A stretch of DNA of 64,000 nucleotides from Deltaproteobacteria bacterium. Lineage in GTDB: Bacteria; Myxococcota_A; UBA796; CAJQPC01. The position numbers were made by a program, and so were the translations under genes. The stretch's first letter is position 1. Each line of letters opens with the position of its first letter. Below are positions 1 to 9,532 of the stretch, in pieces. The DNA lies in assembly GCA_016717595.1 (NCBI GenBank), contig JADKFE010000028.1, positions 25,903 to 89,902 on the forward strand. Direction: 5' to 3'. The notes beneath the pieces are model-generated. The model saw only the letters and a program-made list of their open reading frames with translations. It ran no database searches and was not told where the DNA came from.

Positions 1-663
1 CCACGCTCGGAGAGCGCGGCGTCTAAGGCGGCGAGCACGGTGCGGCGGCTGCCAAACGCGTCGAGCAGGAGCGGGAAGTCGGGGGACTGGGTCTTGGCGA
101 GCTCAGCCAAGGCGCGCTCGGCGGCGTCGGCGCGCAGGCGCTCGGCTTGGGAGGGCTCCAGCACCTCAAAGCCGGGGTCAGAGCGGGTCTCGGCGGGGAA
201 CTCGCGCAGAAGACGCCCACAGAAGGCGTGAAAGGTGGAGATGCGCGCGAGGTTGAAGGTGTCGACGAGGTGGTCCACCGCGGCGATGAGGCGACGGGCG
301 CGCAGATCTCCGTGGCGGGTGGTCAGCTCGTCCTGGGCCCGGCGCAGGGCTGAAGAGAGGCCCAGAAGCCGCTGGTAACAGCGCTCGGACATCTCTTCAG
401 CGGCCTTCTCGGTGAAGGTCAACACCAAGACAGACTCGATGTCGGGCCGAGGCACACCGTCGCGCGAGACGGCGTCTTCTGCGATCTCCAGCAACAACGC
501 GACGTATCGTAGCGCCAGGGTGTGGGTCTTGCCCGCGCCTGCGCCCGCGCTCACGAGGATCTCGCGGTCGGTCGCCATCGCCTCACGCTGCGCCAGCGTG
601 AGCTTCAGCGCGGGATCGGCCACGTCCAACCGGACCTTGGGCCCGCTCAGATCAAGCTGCATC
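1..663 (-). CDS. UvrD/RecB-family DNA helicase (AddA-like), N-terminal part only
   Basis: Open frame of 221 codons from an ATG at 663 that runs off the left edge without a stop. The protein shows a UvrD-type Q-motif region (LTLAQREA), a Walker A loop SAGAGAGKT near residues 38-46, and motif Ia (VLTFTEKAAEEM), followed by the STFHAFCGRLLREFP stretch typical of AddA/RecB-type superfamily 1A helicases. It would act as the ATP-driven motor that unwinds double-strand breaks for recombinational repair. It lies 71 bases downstream of the AddB-like nuclease gene on the same strand, the usual pairing of this complex. The family and the N-terminal motifs are clear; whether it carries the C-terminal nuclease of true AddA cannot be seen because the gene is cut. 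Confidence 0.88.
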
Positions 664-734
664 GTCAAACCTTACGGCGGTGGTGGTCGAGATTGACCCA
701 AGATCGCGCCGAAGACGGGCCCGGTTCGTCGCGG

Positions 735-3700
735 CTAGGTGGGGCGGGCCCGGCGTCGGCAAGGAGATTGGGTCACGACCACCACCGCTGCCGGCCCTCG
801 CGCGTGGGGGGCCTGGAGACCACCTTCGGGGGGGCGCTCGGCGCGCTCGTGGGACACCCGGCACACCCGCGAGAAGTCGCAGTGTTCACAGTCGGCGTCG
901 CGGTCTCCGGCGAGGGTGGGGTGAAAACGCCCGCGGCTGAGGCGCTCGGCGGCCCGGGCGGCGTGATCGAGGTAGGCCCGGCCCCGGGTGTGGTCAAAGA
1001 TGGCCGGCTTCACTCGGGAGCCCGCGAGCTTCTTGACCAGCTCACCATCCCCAGACCAGCCCACCCGGCCCATGTCTTTGGGGGCCTTCATCTCGTAATA
1101 ACAGGCGGCGACGGGCTGGCCGGGGTTCGCCTGGGTGAGCGCCTCGGCGTACAGAACGGGCTGGATGAGCAGGCCACGCTCTAACCGTTTGGGATCTTGA
1201 ACTTTGCCGGTCTTGTAGTCGGTGAGCAGGAGCCCGCCGGGCACACGGTCTACGCGGTCGATCTTACCCCGCACAGAGAGCGGGCCGACCTGGAGGCCAC
1301 GGAACTCGAGCTCTACGGCCATGGGCTCGGCGTCGAGGCCGTTCTCTTGTTCACGCTCTAACCAGCAGGCGAGCACACCTTTGGGCTCATCGTCGATGAG
1401 GCCCGCGACCCAGCGCGCGCGCTGCCAACGGAACAGCTCACGGTCGAAGTTGCCCTCAGCCTCGACGCGGTCAAACACCTCGGTGGCGGCGTCGTACAGC
1501 TCTTTGGAGAGGCGCTCTTGAGCATCGCCCGGGCGCACCGGGGCCAAGGCGCGGCGCTTAAAGAAGCTCTCCAGCACCTCGTGTAAGGCCGTGCCTCGGC
1601 GTGTGGCGGCGACCTCAGCGTTCCACTCTTCAGGCGGCCCCAGATGTAACACAGAGCTGAACCAGTACCGCGCCGGGCAGCGCAGGTACGACTCCAACGA
1701 GGTGACGGCGAGCTCTTCAGGGGGCGTGGGTGGGGTCTGGAGCAGGCCGTCGCGGGGGCCGAAGTTGGCCTCGGCGGCCCGATCGGAGACGACCTCATCG
1801 TGCAGCTCAGCGAGGGTGACGTCCGCGGCGGGCAGGAGCGCGCGCCACTCGGGCTCGTCTGCGGCGGCGCGCAGCGCGTCAGAGCGAGAGCGAGGCGAGG
1901 CGCCGTCGAGATCGACGTCATCGACCGCATAACGACCGAAGCTGCGGGCTTCAGCCTCGGCGGGCAGGTTGAGCGGGACGGAGAGCAGCTCCTCGACGAT
2001 CGGCGAAGGCGCCAATGTCTTGCCGTCTTCAGCGGCGGCCCAGGAGAGGGTGAGGCGGTCGGGCTCGGGGCCGCGCAGGGTGTTGCGCAGCAACGAACAG
2101 AACAGGTAGCGGGCCTCGGCGACGGGATCGACGGGCTGGGCGTCGCGGAGGTTCTTGCGGGGCACCAAGAACGGCACGCCGGGCGGAGGTGGGAAGGCGC
2201 TGCGCACCAGGCCCCCGAGCCACAGCCGTTTGGGGTTGAGCCCACGCAGCTCCGCGGCGGACATCACCTGCACCCGGGTGGCCCCGGCCTGGCTTGGCTG
2301 CCACGCGCCGTCTTGAATCGTGGCCTCAAGCTGCTTGTAGAGCTCCATCGCCGGCCAACGATCGGCGGTGACGACGCGGAGATCCTGCACCATGCCGTCG
2401 AGCTGGCGGATCGTCGCGCCCCAGGCTTGAAGGTTCGCCCGGGCGACGTCTGGGTCTTCTTCACAGGCGCCGACACGCTGAGAGAGCCGCAGCTTGTCGG
2501 TCACGAAGAGCAGGCGGTCGCGGTACTCTTCAGCCGTGGCGGGCTGGGCGAGGGGCTCCATCCAGCCGGTGATTGTGCTGAGGAGATCAAGGCTTCGAGG
2601 CAGGTTTTTGACCTTCGCGTCGAGATCTTCACCTTTGTAGCGTAAGCCGAGCCAAGCCCGCAGCGGCGCCTCCCAGGTGGCCGGGTCACCGCCGCGCACA
2701 CCCGCGGCCCGGCACCACTCGGCCATCTGCGCGGGGCGCAGGGGCGGAGACGGGCGCACGAGCTCTGAGCGCAGCACGTCGAGGAGATCTTCAGCGGGGA
2801 AGTCGCGCAGGGCGAGGCGGGCGATGCGCAGGACAAGCCGGGCGACGGGGCTTGAGCCCAAGGGCTGACCGGAGGACAAGGCGAAGGGCAGGCCGTGGTC
2901 TTGGAACACGGCGCGCAGGCGGTCGGCGCGGGCGGAGAGATCGGCCAAGGCCACGACACAGTCTTTGGGTTTTACCCCGGCGAGCAGGGCGTCTTTGACC
3001 TCACGGGCGATAAATCGAAGCTCGGCGTCGGGGTCGGGCAGGCGCGCGAGGCGCACGCGGCCGTCGCCGAGCTGGGCCCGGGCGAAGCTGTGTGGGTCAC
3101 CCTCGACCTGCAGCGGCGCGTCGCGGAACATGAGATCGGTGAGGTCGGGGTCGGACTCGCCGGGGTAATCGACGCCGGGCTCGACCTCAACGAGGCCGTC
3201 TGGGCCGGCGAGGACCACCCGGGCGTCCCCTTCGCCGACGAGCGCGTCAAACAGCTCTTTGCGCAGTCTGCGGGTGGCGGCGAAGGCCTTGAGCGACCAG
3301 GCCTCACCGTCGAGATCTTCGTAGTCAAAGAACCGCGCCGCGGCCTGCCCGGCGAGATCGACGCCGATCTCGAAGGTGATGATGACCTCGCAGCCCTCGT
3401 TCACCCAGGCCCGAGACAGGGCGATGAGCAGGTTTCTGCGCAGCGCCGTGGGCTGGAGCAGGTCGGAGACGACGACGGTGCGCTGGGCGCGTAACCAGTC
3501 GCGCAGGGCCGCCGGGGGGCGCTCAACCACAGCGAGCAGCTCACGAAAGGCCCGGGCGCGGGTGCGGTGGCCGGGCACACGCTCCACGGCGCGATCGATG
3601 GCCGACATCGCCTCGCGCAGCTCGTCCTCGTGGGGGGCCCCGGCGATGGGGTCGCGGTCGGACTCCAAGGCCGCCTGGTGTAGCTGGGCGAGGGCCTGGC

Positions 3701-4064
3701 CGAGGGCGGGGGTGGCGCCCATCTGGCGCATCCAGGGGAAACGCTGGGGCGACTGCTCGATGACACGCTGGGCGATGAGCGCGAGGCTGCGGTCGGGGAG
3801 GATCGCCCGGCCCCCGCCGTGCCGCATGGCCAGCTCCTCCAAGAGCGCGGTGTAGACCTTGAGCTGGGGCTCAAAGGTGAAGCGCTCGGACTGGGCCTCA
3901 CGAAGCTCACGCTCCAACGCGCGCTCGCCGAGGGGCGCGTCGGTGAGGTACAAGGCCGCCGGGCGCCCGACCCCGCTCACGGCGTCAGCGTGCAGGATAC
4001 CGACGGGCAGCGCCTCACGGCGACGCCAGCGGGTGCGGCCAAGCAACAGCGTCAGTGAGCCCAT
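735..4064 (-). CDS. PD-(D/E)XK nuclease, AddB-like subunit of helicase-nuclease complex
   Basis: About 1109 residues. The C-terminal third holds a RecB-type PD-(D/E)XK nuclease: GKIDRVDR followed by LLLTDYKTGK supplies the catalytic Asp...Asp-x-Lys. A first Cys (LRCPARYWF) and a late C-x2-C-x5-C (CEHCDFSRVC) match the 4Fe-4S cluster layout known in AddB and Cas4-type nucleases. The central part resembles an inactivated UvrD-like helicase. The N terminus (GSLTLLLGRTRW) has no intact Walker A, unlike classical AddB. The open frame extends upstream to 4325, but residues before 4064 are low-complexity Arg/Pro/Ser and the conserved-looking sequence starts at the ATG at 4064, so that start is used. 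Partner of the helicase gene at 1-663; together they probably process DNA ends. Confidence 0.85.
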   Translation of the reverse strand: MGSLTLLLGRTRWRRREALPVGILHADAVSGVGRPAALYLTDAPLGERALERELREAQSERFTFEPQLKVYTALLEELAMRHGGGRAILPDRSLALIAQRVIEQSPQRFPWMRQMGATPALGQALAQLHQAALESDRDPIAGAPHEDELREAMSAIDRAVERVPGHRTRARAFRELLAVVERPPAALRDWLRAQRTVVVSDLLQPTALRRNLLIALSRAWVNEGCEVIITFEIGVDLAGQAAARFFDYEDLDGEAWSLKAFAATRRLRKELFDALVGEGDARVVLAGPDGLVEVEPGVDYPGESDPDLTDLMFRDAPLQVEGDPHSFARAQLGDGRVRLARLPDPDAELRFIAREVKDALLAGVKPKDCVVALADLSARADRLRAVFQDHGLPFALSSGQPLGSSPVARLVLRIARLALRDFPAEDLLDVLRSELVRPSPPLRPAQMAEWCRAAGVRGGDPATWEAPLRAWLGLRYKGEDLDAKVKNLPRSLDLLSTITGWMEPLAQPATAEEYRDRLLFVTDKLRLSQRVGACEEDPDVARANLQAWGATIRQLDGMVQDLRVVTADRWPAMELYKQLEATIQDGAWQPSQAGATRVQVMSAAELRGLNPKRLWLGGLVRSAFPPPPGVPFLVPRKNLRDAQPVDPVAEARYLFCSLLRNTLRGPEPDRLTLSWAAAEDGKTLAPSPIVEELLSVPLNLPAEAEARSFGRYAVDDVDLDGASPRSRSDALRAAADEPEWRALLPAADVTLAELHDEVVSDRAAEANFGPRDGLLQTPPTPPEELAVTSLESYLRCPARYWFSSVLHLGPPEEWNAEVAATRRGTALHEVLESFFKRRALAPVRPGDAQERLSKELYDAATEVFDRVEAEGNFDRELFRWQRARWVAGLIDDEPKGVLACWLEREQENGLDAEPMAVELEFRGLQVGPLSVRGKIDRVDRVPGGLLLTDYKTGKVQDPKRLERGLLIQPVLYAEALTQANPGQPVAACYYEMKAPKDMGRVGWSGDGELVKKLAGSRVKPAIFDHTRGRAYLDHAARAAERLSRGRFHPTLAGDRDADCEHCDFSRVCRVSHERAERPPEGGLQAPHARGPAAVVVVTQSPCRRRARPT

Positions 4065-4375
4065 TTTCGGCGTCGTGGGGGAGGTGGGTTGAAGAGGAGC
4101 GCGAGGCGGGAGCGAGGCGAAGGGGAGGCACGAAGAAGAAGGAGATGAGGAGAGGCGGTCAGCGGCGGGGCGTCGGGGACGAGGAGGCGCGGAGTCTTTT
4201 AGCCGATTGGCGGCGGAGCGGCGGCGGAAGGATCTCATCATATCCCGCTCTGCCCAGGCTGGGCGGCGCTCGGCGCGGTCGCCGTGGGGGGCGGTCAAAA
4301 CATGGCCCTGTGGGGACAAGGACACGCTTGACCCGGCCCGCCGCGCCTGCCACCGTGAATGGGCGCGTCAAGGCC
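4065..4375. other. 311-bp intergenic region upstream of the AddB-like gene
   Basis: Non-coding stretch between the VWA gene stop (4376) and the AddB-like start (4064). The plus strand of about 4085-4170 is strongly purine-rich (runs of GAAG/GGAG). Read on the minus strand it contains a TTGACC hexamer near 4299 and a GATATGAT motif nearer the gene, but their spacing is too long for a standard promoter. No conserved ORF, RNA gene or terminator hairpin was recognised. It probably carries the promoter of the addB-addA-like pair. Confidence 0.4.
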
Positions 4376-6400
4376 CTACTTGATGAGCCCTCTGAACAGC
4401 TCGGGCAGGCGCTCGGGCAGCAGATCGACGCTCTGCAACGACAAGGTGCGCCCGGGGCCGAAGATCTCGCCGAGCCAGGCGTCGTCGCCGTCGCTGCGCC
4501 GCAGGCTGATGGTGTGCACCTGCACGTTGTCCCGGGCGAGCTCCCGAACGGCCATCGCCGCGTCGAGCACCCCGTAGCGGCCGCGGTACTCCCCACGATC
4601 TTCAGGTTTGCCGTCGCTGAGCAGGATCAACACCCGGCGGCCCTCGGGGCGGCGGGCGAGGATCGACCCGGCGTGCCGCAGAAACGCGCCCATTCGTGTG
4701 GCGCCCCCGGCGCGTAGGCTGCCCAGACGGCGTAAGGTGCGCTCGTCGTAGCCGTCCTCAAACCCCTTGAGACGCCACAGATTACATCGATCGGGCGCCT
4801 CGGAGTTAAAGCCGTAGAAGCTGTGCGGCAGGCCCAGAACACGCAGGCCCTCGGCGAAGAGGATCAGCGCCTCTTGCTCCATGTGGAGCACCTGACCTTG
4901 GGTAGATCCGGTGAGATCCACCAAGGTCATCACGCACAGATCCCGGCGTTGTCGCACAAATCGGCGGTAATAATCCTCTCTGGGCTGCTGCCCGGCGACG
5001 AGGTCGGCGTAGGCGATGAGCGCGCGGTCAAGATCGATCTCGGGGCCGTCTTGTAAGCCGCCCTGCCAGCGCTCCTCTACACGAAGGGCCTCAAACCGGC
5101 GGCGAATTCGGGCGATGGCCTGGGCGTTCGCGGTGACGACCTTCTGATAGGAGGAGAGCGCCCCGGCGGGGGCCTCGGGGGTGAACACGCGGGTGTGGTT
5201 CACCTTGTACACGCCGGCCTGGTGATCCCACTCGTCATAGGCCGCGCCGCCGTCGTCTTCAGGGCGCGCGGGGCTCGCCGGGGGCTGATCTGCGGCGGCC
5301 GCGGCGGCTTTGGCCTGGGCCTCGTCTCGGGCGGGGCCATAGGCGGGCATCTTCGCCAGATCCGGCGAGGGTGGGCCGCCCAAGAGACGGTCTTTGAGGC
5401 GCTCGCGCAGGCCTTTGGGGCGCTCGGGGCTGGGCTGGGGCGGCAGGGGGATTTTTTTGGCGTTTCTCGCCATCGCCTCGTTGAGCAGCTCCATCGTGCG
5501 GCTCGTGCCCTTCATCCAGGCCGTCTCATAGGCCACGTCGCGGCTGAGATCGGCGAGGATCCACTCCGGCCGGATCACGCCGATCCACCACGGGATCGGC
5601 GGCGCGCCCACCCGCAGCCGCGCGAAGGTCTGGCGAAGGGACCGCGCCCGGCCCAAGACCACGAGCTTGGCCGCCTCAATCGACGGCGCGTTGTCTACCG
5701 CCGCCACCGCCGCCGCCGTCTCCGCCCCGCCCGGGGGCTGTTTGGGCCAGTTGAGGTTCACCGTGAGGCCCGAATAAAACGGGATAAACACCTCAGGCAG
5801 CCCGTCTCGCGGCACCGGCGTGACGTTCACCCGCAGCTCACCGGCCTTCTCCACGAGGGGGATCTTGAGGAGGTCTTTGGCGATGCCCGGGTAACGGGTA
5901 GACCAATGGCGCAGCACCACCCGGGCGGCGAGCAGGTGGTAGATCGAGCGCAGCACCCAGTCACGATAGATCTCGGCGAGCACCTCACGCCGCTCTAAAA
6001 AGCCGAGCTGCAACAGCCCGAGCTGCATCAGGCCCATCGCCCGATACAGTCGCTCATCAAGCTCTGGCTCGGCGGGGGCGGGCACGGCGATGGGCAAATA
6101 CAGGGTGGTGCCGTCTGTGGCGGGTGGATCCGAGGCGGCGAGCTTCACGTCGAAGCCGCTCACGAGGCGTAACCACGCGCCCAGGCGGCGCTGCAGCTCG
6201 GCCAGGGTGGTGCCCACCTGCTTGCCGCTGTGGCTCAACACCCGCACCGGACGCGCGAAGAGCAGGGCGCTCAACAGCGCGCGCTCGGCCTCGGCGTCTT
6301 CAGCGGGGGCGAAGCCGAGCTCGGCCTCGGAGAGCCCGTACTCCTCCATCGTGAGGCGGTGGGCCTCCTCCGGCGTCGGCGGCCAGGTCGGCGCTCCCAA
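4376..6400 (-). CDS. VWA-domain protein, CbbO/NorD-like activator partner
   Basis: 674 residues. The C-terminal ~180 residues form a von Willebrand factor A domain: a MIDAS-like DLTGSTQG (Asp-x-Thr-x-Ser, near residue 493), GGATRMGAF for the MIDAS Thr, and LILLSDGKPED. The N-terminal region is helical and family-specific; the middle (about 330-400) is Pro/Ala/Lys-rich linker. CbbO and NorD proteins have this arrangement and work with a MoxR-type AAA+ ATPase to insert cofactors into, or remodel, a target enzyme. The gene directly downstream of that ATPase's start region fits: the ATPase gene ends 12 bases upstream of this one. The start is a TTG at 6400; an in-frame ATG at 6349 is an alternative. 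The target enzyme is unknown because neither RubisCO nor nitric oxide reductase is in the window. Confidence 0.75.
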   Translation of the reverse strand: MGAPTWPPTPEEAHRLTMEEYGLSEAELGFAPAEDAEAERALLSALLFARPVRVLSHSGKQVGTTLAELQRRLGAWLRLVSGFDVKLAASDPPATDGTTLYLPIAVPAPAEPELDERLYRAMGLMQLGLLQLGFLERREVLAEIYRDWVLRSIYHLLAARVVLRHWSTRYPGIAKDLLKIPLVEKAGELRVNVTPVPRDGLPEVFIPFYSGLTVNLNWPKQPPGGAETAAAVAAVDNAPSIEAAKLVVLGRARSLRQTFARLRVGAPPIPWWIGVIRPEWILADLSRDVAYETAWMKGTSRTMELLNEAMARNAKKIPLPPQPSPERPKGLRERLKDRLLGGPPSPDLAKMPAYGPARDEAQAKAAAAAADQPPASPARPEDDGGAAYDEWDHQAGVYKVNHTRVFTPEAPAGALSSYQKVVTANAQAIARIRRRFEALRVEERWQGGLQDGPEIDLDRALIAYADLVAGQQPREDYYRRFVRQRRDLCVMTLVDLTGSTQGQVLHMEQEALILFAEGLRVLGLPHSFYGFNSEAPDRCNLWRLKGFEDGYDERTLRRLGSLRAGGATRMGAFLRHAGSILARRPEGRRVLILLSDGKPEDRGEYRGRYGVLDAAMAVRELARDNVQVHTISLRRSDGDDAWLGEIFGPGRTLSLQSVDLLPERLPELFRGLIK

Positions 6401-6412
6401 CGGCGGGCCCGC

Positions 6413-7222
6413 CTAACCCAGCACGGAGCGGATCAGCTCGCGCAGGGCCTTGGACATCTCGGGATCATCGGTCAACGAGCCCACGAGGGTGCTCTCGCAG
6501 GCCTCGGGCAAGCTGAGCCCGCCGGTGACCAGGCGCGCGGCGTAGACCATCAGGCGCGTCGAGGCGCCTTCAGCGAGGCCGTGGGCGCGGAGGTTCCGCG
6601 AGGCGCGGCCCAAGCTCACGAGGCGCTTGGCCACATCCGGGGTGCAGCCCGACTCCGCGGCGACGATCTCCGCCTCGACGGCCTCGGGCGGGTAATCGAA
6701 GCTGAGGCTCACGAACCGTTGGCGGGTGCTCTCTTTGAGCTCCTTCGTCACCGACTGGTAGCCCGGGTTGTAGGAGATCACGACCAAGAAGCCGTCTTTG
6801 GCGTGAAGCTCCTCGCCGAGACGCTCTAAGGGCAAGCTGCGGCGGTCGTCGGTCAGCGGGTGGAGCACGGTCAACACGTCGGGCCGGGCCTCGACCACCT
6901 CGTCCAAGTAGCAGATCGCCCCTTGGCGCAGGGCCGTGGTGAGCGGGCCGTCGCGCCACACGGTGGATCCGCCCTCTAAGGTGAATCGCCCGGTGAGATC
7001 GGCGGCGCTGAGATCTTCTTGGCAGGCCACGGTGATCAGCGGGCGGTTGAGGCGCTCGGCCATGTAGCGCACAAACCGCGTCTTGCCGCAGCCCGTGGGG
7101 CCCTTGAGCAGCACAGGCAGGCGCATCTTCGCGGCCAGCTCAAAGAGCTGAACCTCGTTGTGGACGGGGCGGTAATAGACCATTCCGTTGGCTCCGGCGG
7201 GGACGACGCCTAAGCGTAGCAT
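6413..7222 (-). CDS. MoxR-class AAA+ ATPase, CbbQ/NirQ/NorQ-like
   Basis: 269 residues. Walker A GPTGCGKT at residues 41-48, Walker B with AICYLDEVVEA around 105-115, and the family-specific stretches LITVACQEDLSAADLTGR, DGPLTTALRQGA, HPLTDDRR and VISYNPGYQS, which match the CbbQ/NorQ family closely. These ATPases form hexamers and, with a VWA partner, activate or assemble metalloenzymes (RubisCO, nitric oxide reductase). The partner gene follows 12 bases downstream. The C-terminal CbbQ_C-like region (SLGRASRNLRAHGLAEGAS) is present. ATG at 7222 is used; an ATG at 7183 preceded by GGAG would remove 13 residues and is possible. Confidence 0.88.
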   Translation of the reverse strand: MLRLGVVPAGANGMVYYRPVHNEVQLFELAAKMRLPVLLKGPTGCGKTRFVRYMAERLNRPLITVACQEDLSAADLTGRFTLEGGSTVWRDGPLTTALRQGAICYLDEVVEARPDVLTVLHPLTDDRRSLPLERLGEELHAKDGFLVVISYNPGYQSVTKELKESTRQRFVSLSFDYPPEAVEAEIVAAESGCTPDVAKRLVSLGRASRNLRAHGLAEGASTRLMVYAARLVTGGLSLPEACESTLVGSLTDDPEMSKALRELIRSVLG

Positions 7223-7258
7223 CCCCGGGCGGGCGCCGCCTCGCTCGGCGTGCGGCGC

Positions 7259-9532
7259 TTACTCAACCGTCCACGGCGTCGGCGGGGTGACGCCGATGAC
7301 GTTGGGGTTGGACTCTAAGCTCACAGACGTCGCGCCGGTGGACAGGGTGCCGGCCAAGGTCGGCGTAGCGATCACCCCAAGCGAGGCCAGGCCGCTTGAG
7401 CCCAAGGTGACCCGAATGACGATGGACTCGTCATCGGCGCGCACGAGGGTGCCCCCGGTGAGGCTTGACCCGTCAAGACGGAAGCCGACGGGCGGGCGGT
7501 GCTCGACGAGCAGAGACTGGCTCTCGGGGCCGCTCACGGTCATCGTGATCTGGGCGGGGTCACCCACAGAGAGCTCGTCGTGGCCGACGATCACCTTGAG
7601 CCCAGAGGAGCCCGTCTCGCCGGTCCAGGGCGTCCAGGCCGTGAGGTCCATGCGGTAGGCGAGGCCGGGCCAGGCGCCGTCAGCGACGAGCTCGTAGTGG
7701 TGCTCACCCACCTTCGGCGCCGGGGCGCGCAACACGACCACCTCACCGACAGCCTCGGCGCGGAGCGTGTGCCGGGTGACCTCGACGCCGTCGATCTTGA
7801 GCACCACGGCCATGGAGTCGGGCTTGGTGCCGAGGCTTGAGAGCTTCAGCGCGTCTAAGGCCGCCACCGACGCCGCGGGGCCGCCGAAGCCGCGCCCCGG
7901 CGCCCAGGCCGACATCAAGGCGGCGAGCAGGGCAGGGCGCTCGTCCCCCTCCAAGGCCAAGGCCGCCAAGGCCAAGACCTCGGCCTCTTGGGGCGGCCGA
8001 CCGTCAGGGCCGACGACCCCGGCGGGTAAGGTCACCCGGGCGAGGCCGTCGCCGCCGATGCTCACGGCGTCCTTGACGATCGTGCGCAGCGCCTCGGCGG
8101 TGGCCGAGTCAGCGAGCCCCGCGCGCAACACCCACGCCGCGGTGTAGGCGTCGGCGACCTCGGGGGCGAAGGCGACGTCGTAGAGGCGCTCCACGGCGCC
8201 CGCGGCGAGCACGCGGCTGCCGGTCTCGTTCACGGCCCAAGCACAAGACGCCGTCGTCACCAACAGGCGCTGCACCGTGGAGCCTTGGGGCACGGTCCAC
8301 GAGCCGTCGGGGCGCTGCACCTCGGCGAGGCGCTGGCGGCTGACTTCAGCGAGGCGCCACGCGAGCTCGTCGTCTTCAGGAGCGCGGGAGATCATCGCCA
8401 CGGCCAAGGCCTGATCGGGGCCGACCTCACGGAGCTGGCGCACGAGGCTCTGGTATCCGCGAATTCGGGCGGAGCGCAGAGAGGCGACGGCGGCCTCATC
8501 GGGCGCGGCGCCTAAGGCCGTGAGGGTGGCGGCGCCGTCTACGCCCAGCGCGAAGGTGAACGGCGCGTCGTAGGCGCTGGCCCCGGCGGTGCGGTTTAGC
8601 TCAGCGCGCAAGAGCCCGAGGGGGCCGGGGTGCAGGGTGACGCGCAGCTCCGCGTGCTCGGTGTCCGACGGCGTGGCGAGGTCCATCGACGCCGCGCCGA
8701 CGAGCAGACCGCCGCGAGACTGGGCGTTGGGGCGGCCCGTCGGCTCGATGACGAGCTCTTTGACCGCCGCGTCCGCCGAGGCGAAACGTACGGCGAGGCG
8801 ACCGGGGCCGGGCTGCGCGGCCACCGCCGTCACACGCTCGACGATGGCGCCGCCGGGGCCAACGGTGACCTGCCCCGCGCCGCTCGCCGTGAGCCCGAGG
8901 CCCTCGACGGTGAGCAGGCCGGAGACGCTCTCCTCCGTGGTGTTCACGACCTGCACCGGCAAAAACACCCGGTCGCCGAGGCGCAGCTTCTCGGGCACGA
9001 CGGGATCGACGTAGACCGGCAGGGTGCTCATAAAGCTCGTCACCGAGCCGGCCTGGGCGCCGTCGCGATTCGCGGCCAAGCCGAGCACCCGCCAGGTGGT
9101 CAAGGTGTCGGGCACGGTGAAGTTGACCGTGGCCAGGCCGGCCTCATCGGTGATCACCAGAGGGCGCCACAAGAAGGTCTCGGGGAACCAGGCGCGGGTG
9201 GCTGGGGCCTCGTCGTCGCCGCTCTGCGCGCGATCTTTCTCGGCCTCGTCAGCGGGCTTCTCCGCCTTCTTCATCGGCTCCGCCGCGCCCTCCATGTAGC
9301 CCAGCGCCTCCACCATCGGCGCGGCGGGGGCCATCTCTTCGCGGGCGGCCCGGTTGCCCGTCGCTTTGGGGCGCGCGCCGCCTCCTGGCGCGCCGCCCGC
9401 CCTGCCGGAGTCCGCACGTTTCATCTCCTGCTCCATGGGCGCGGGCGCCATCGACGGCTCAGCGTCCATTTCTGCGCCGCAGGACGGCATCAACACGAGG
9501 GCCAACAAGGTGGCTGCGGGGCGGGCGGTCAT
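7259..9532 (-). CDS. Alpha-2-macroglobulin-like protein, C-terminal half, lipoprotein
   Basis: 757 residues from an ATG at 9532 that overlaps the stop of the upstream gene as ATGA. A signal sequence ending in MPSC, a non-canonical lipobox, suggests outer or inner membrane anchoring. Residues ~20-105 are a low-complexity Ala/Pro/Glu/Lys linker. Then comes the A2M domain (WFPETFLWRPLVITDEAGLA, TWRVLGLAANRDG), followed by the helical thioester-domain-like region and a C-terminal receptor-binding-like beta domain. The CGEQ thioester motif is absent: the equivalent position carries no Cys-x-Glu-Gln. Bacterial macroglobulins are periplasmic protease traps, and thioester-less types exist (YfaS/MagD). 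The macroglobulin N-terminal half is encoded by the overlapping upstream gene, so this looks like a two-polypeptide macroglobulin. Confidence 0.82.
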   Translation of the reverse strand: MTARPAATLLALVLMPSCGAEMDAEPSMAPAPMEQEMKRADSGRAGGAPGGGARPKATGNRAAREEMAPAAPMVEALGYMEGAAEPMKKAEKPADEAEKDRAQSGDDEAPATRAWFPETFLWRPLVITDEAGLATVNFTVPDTLTTWRVLGLAANRDGAQAGSVTSFMSTLPVYVDPVVPEKLRLGDRVFLPVQVVNTTEESVSGLLTVEGLGLTASGAGQVTVGPGGAIVERVTAVAAQPGPGRLAVRFASADAAVKELVIEPTGRPNAQSRGGLLVGAASMDLATPSDTEHAELRVTLHPGPLGLLRAELNRTAGASAYDAPFTFALGVDGAATLTALGAAPDEAAVASLRSARIRGYQSLVRQLREVGPDQALAVAMISRAPEDDELAWRLAEVSRQRLAEVQRPDGSWTVPQGSTVQRLLVTTASCAWAVNETGSRVLAAGAVERLYDVAFAPEVADAYTAAWVLRAGLADSATAEALRTIVKDAVSIGGDGLARVTLPAGVVGPDGRPPQEAEVLALAALALEGDERPALLAALMSAWAPGRGFGGPAASVAALDALKLSSLGTKPDSMAVVLKIDGVEVTRHTLRAEAVGEVVVLRAPAPKVGEHHYELVADGAWPGLAYRMDLTAWTPWTGETGSSGLKVIVGHDELSVGDPAQITMTVSGPESQSLLVEHRPPVGFRLDGSSLTGGTLVRADDESIVIRVTLGSSGLASLGVIATPTLAGTLSTGATSVSLESNPNVIGVTPPTPWTVE

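Noticed and set aside
4055..4717. A 220-codon plus-strand ORF upstream of the AddB-like gene
   Set aside because: Mostly antisense to the VWA gene or in purine-rich intergenic DNA, with no domain or conserved pattern.
4376..7222. Genuine RubisCO or nitric-oxide-reductase activation locus
   Set aside because: Neither client enzyme is in the window, so only the CbbQ/CbbO-like family resemblance is claimed.
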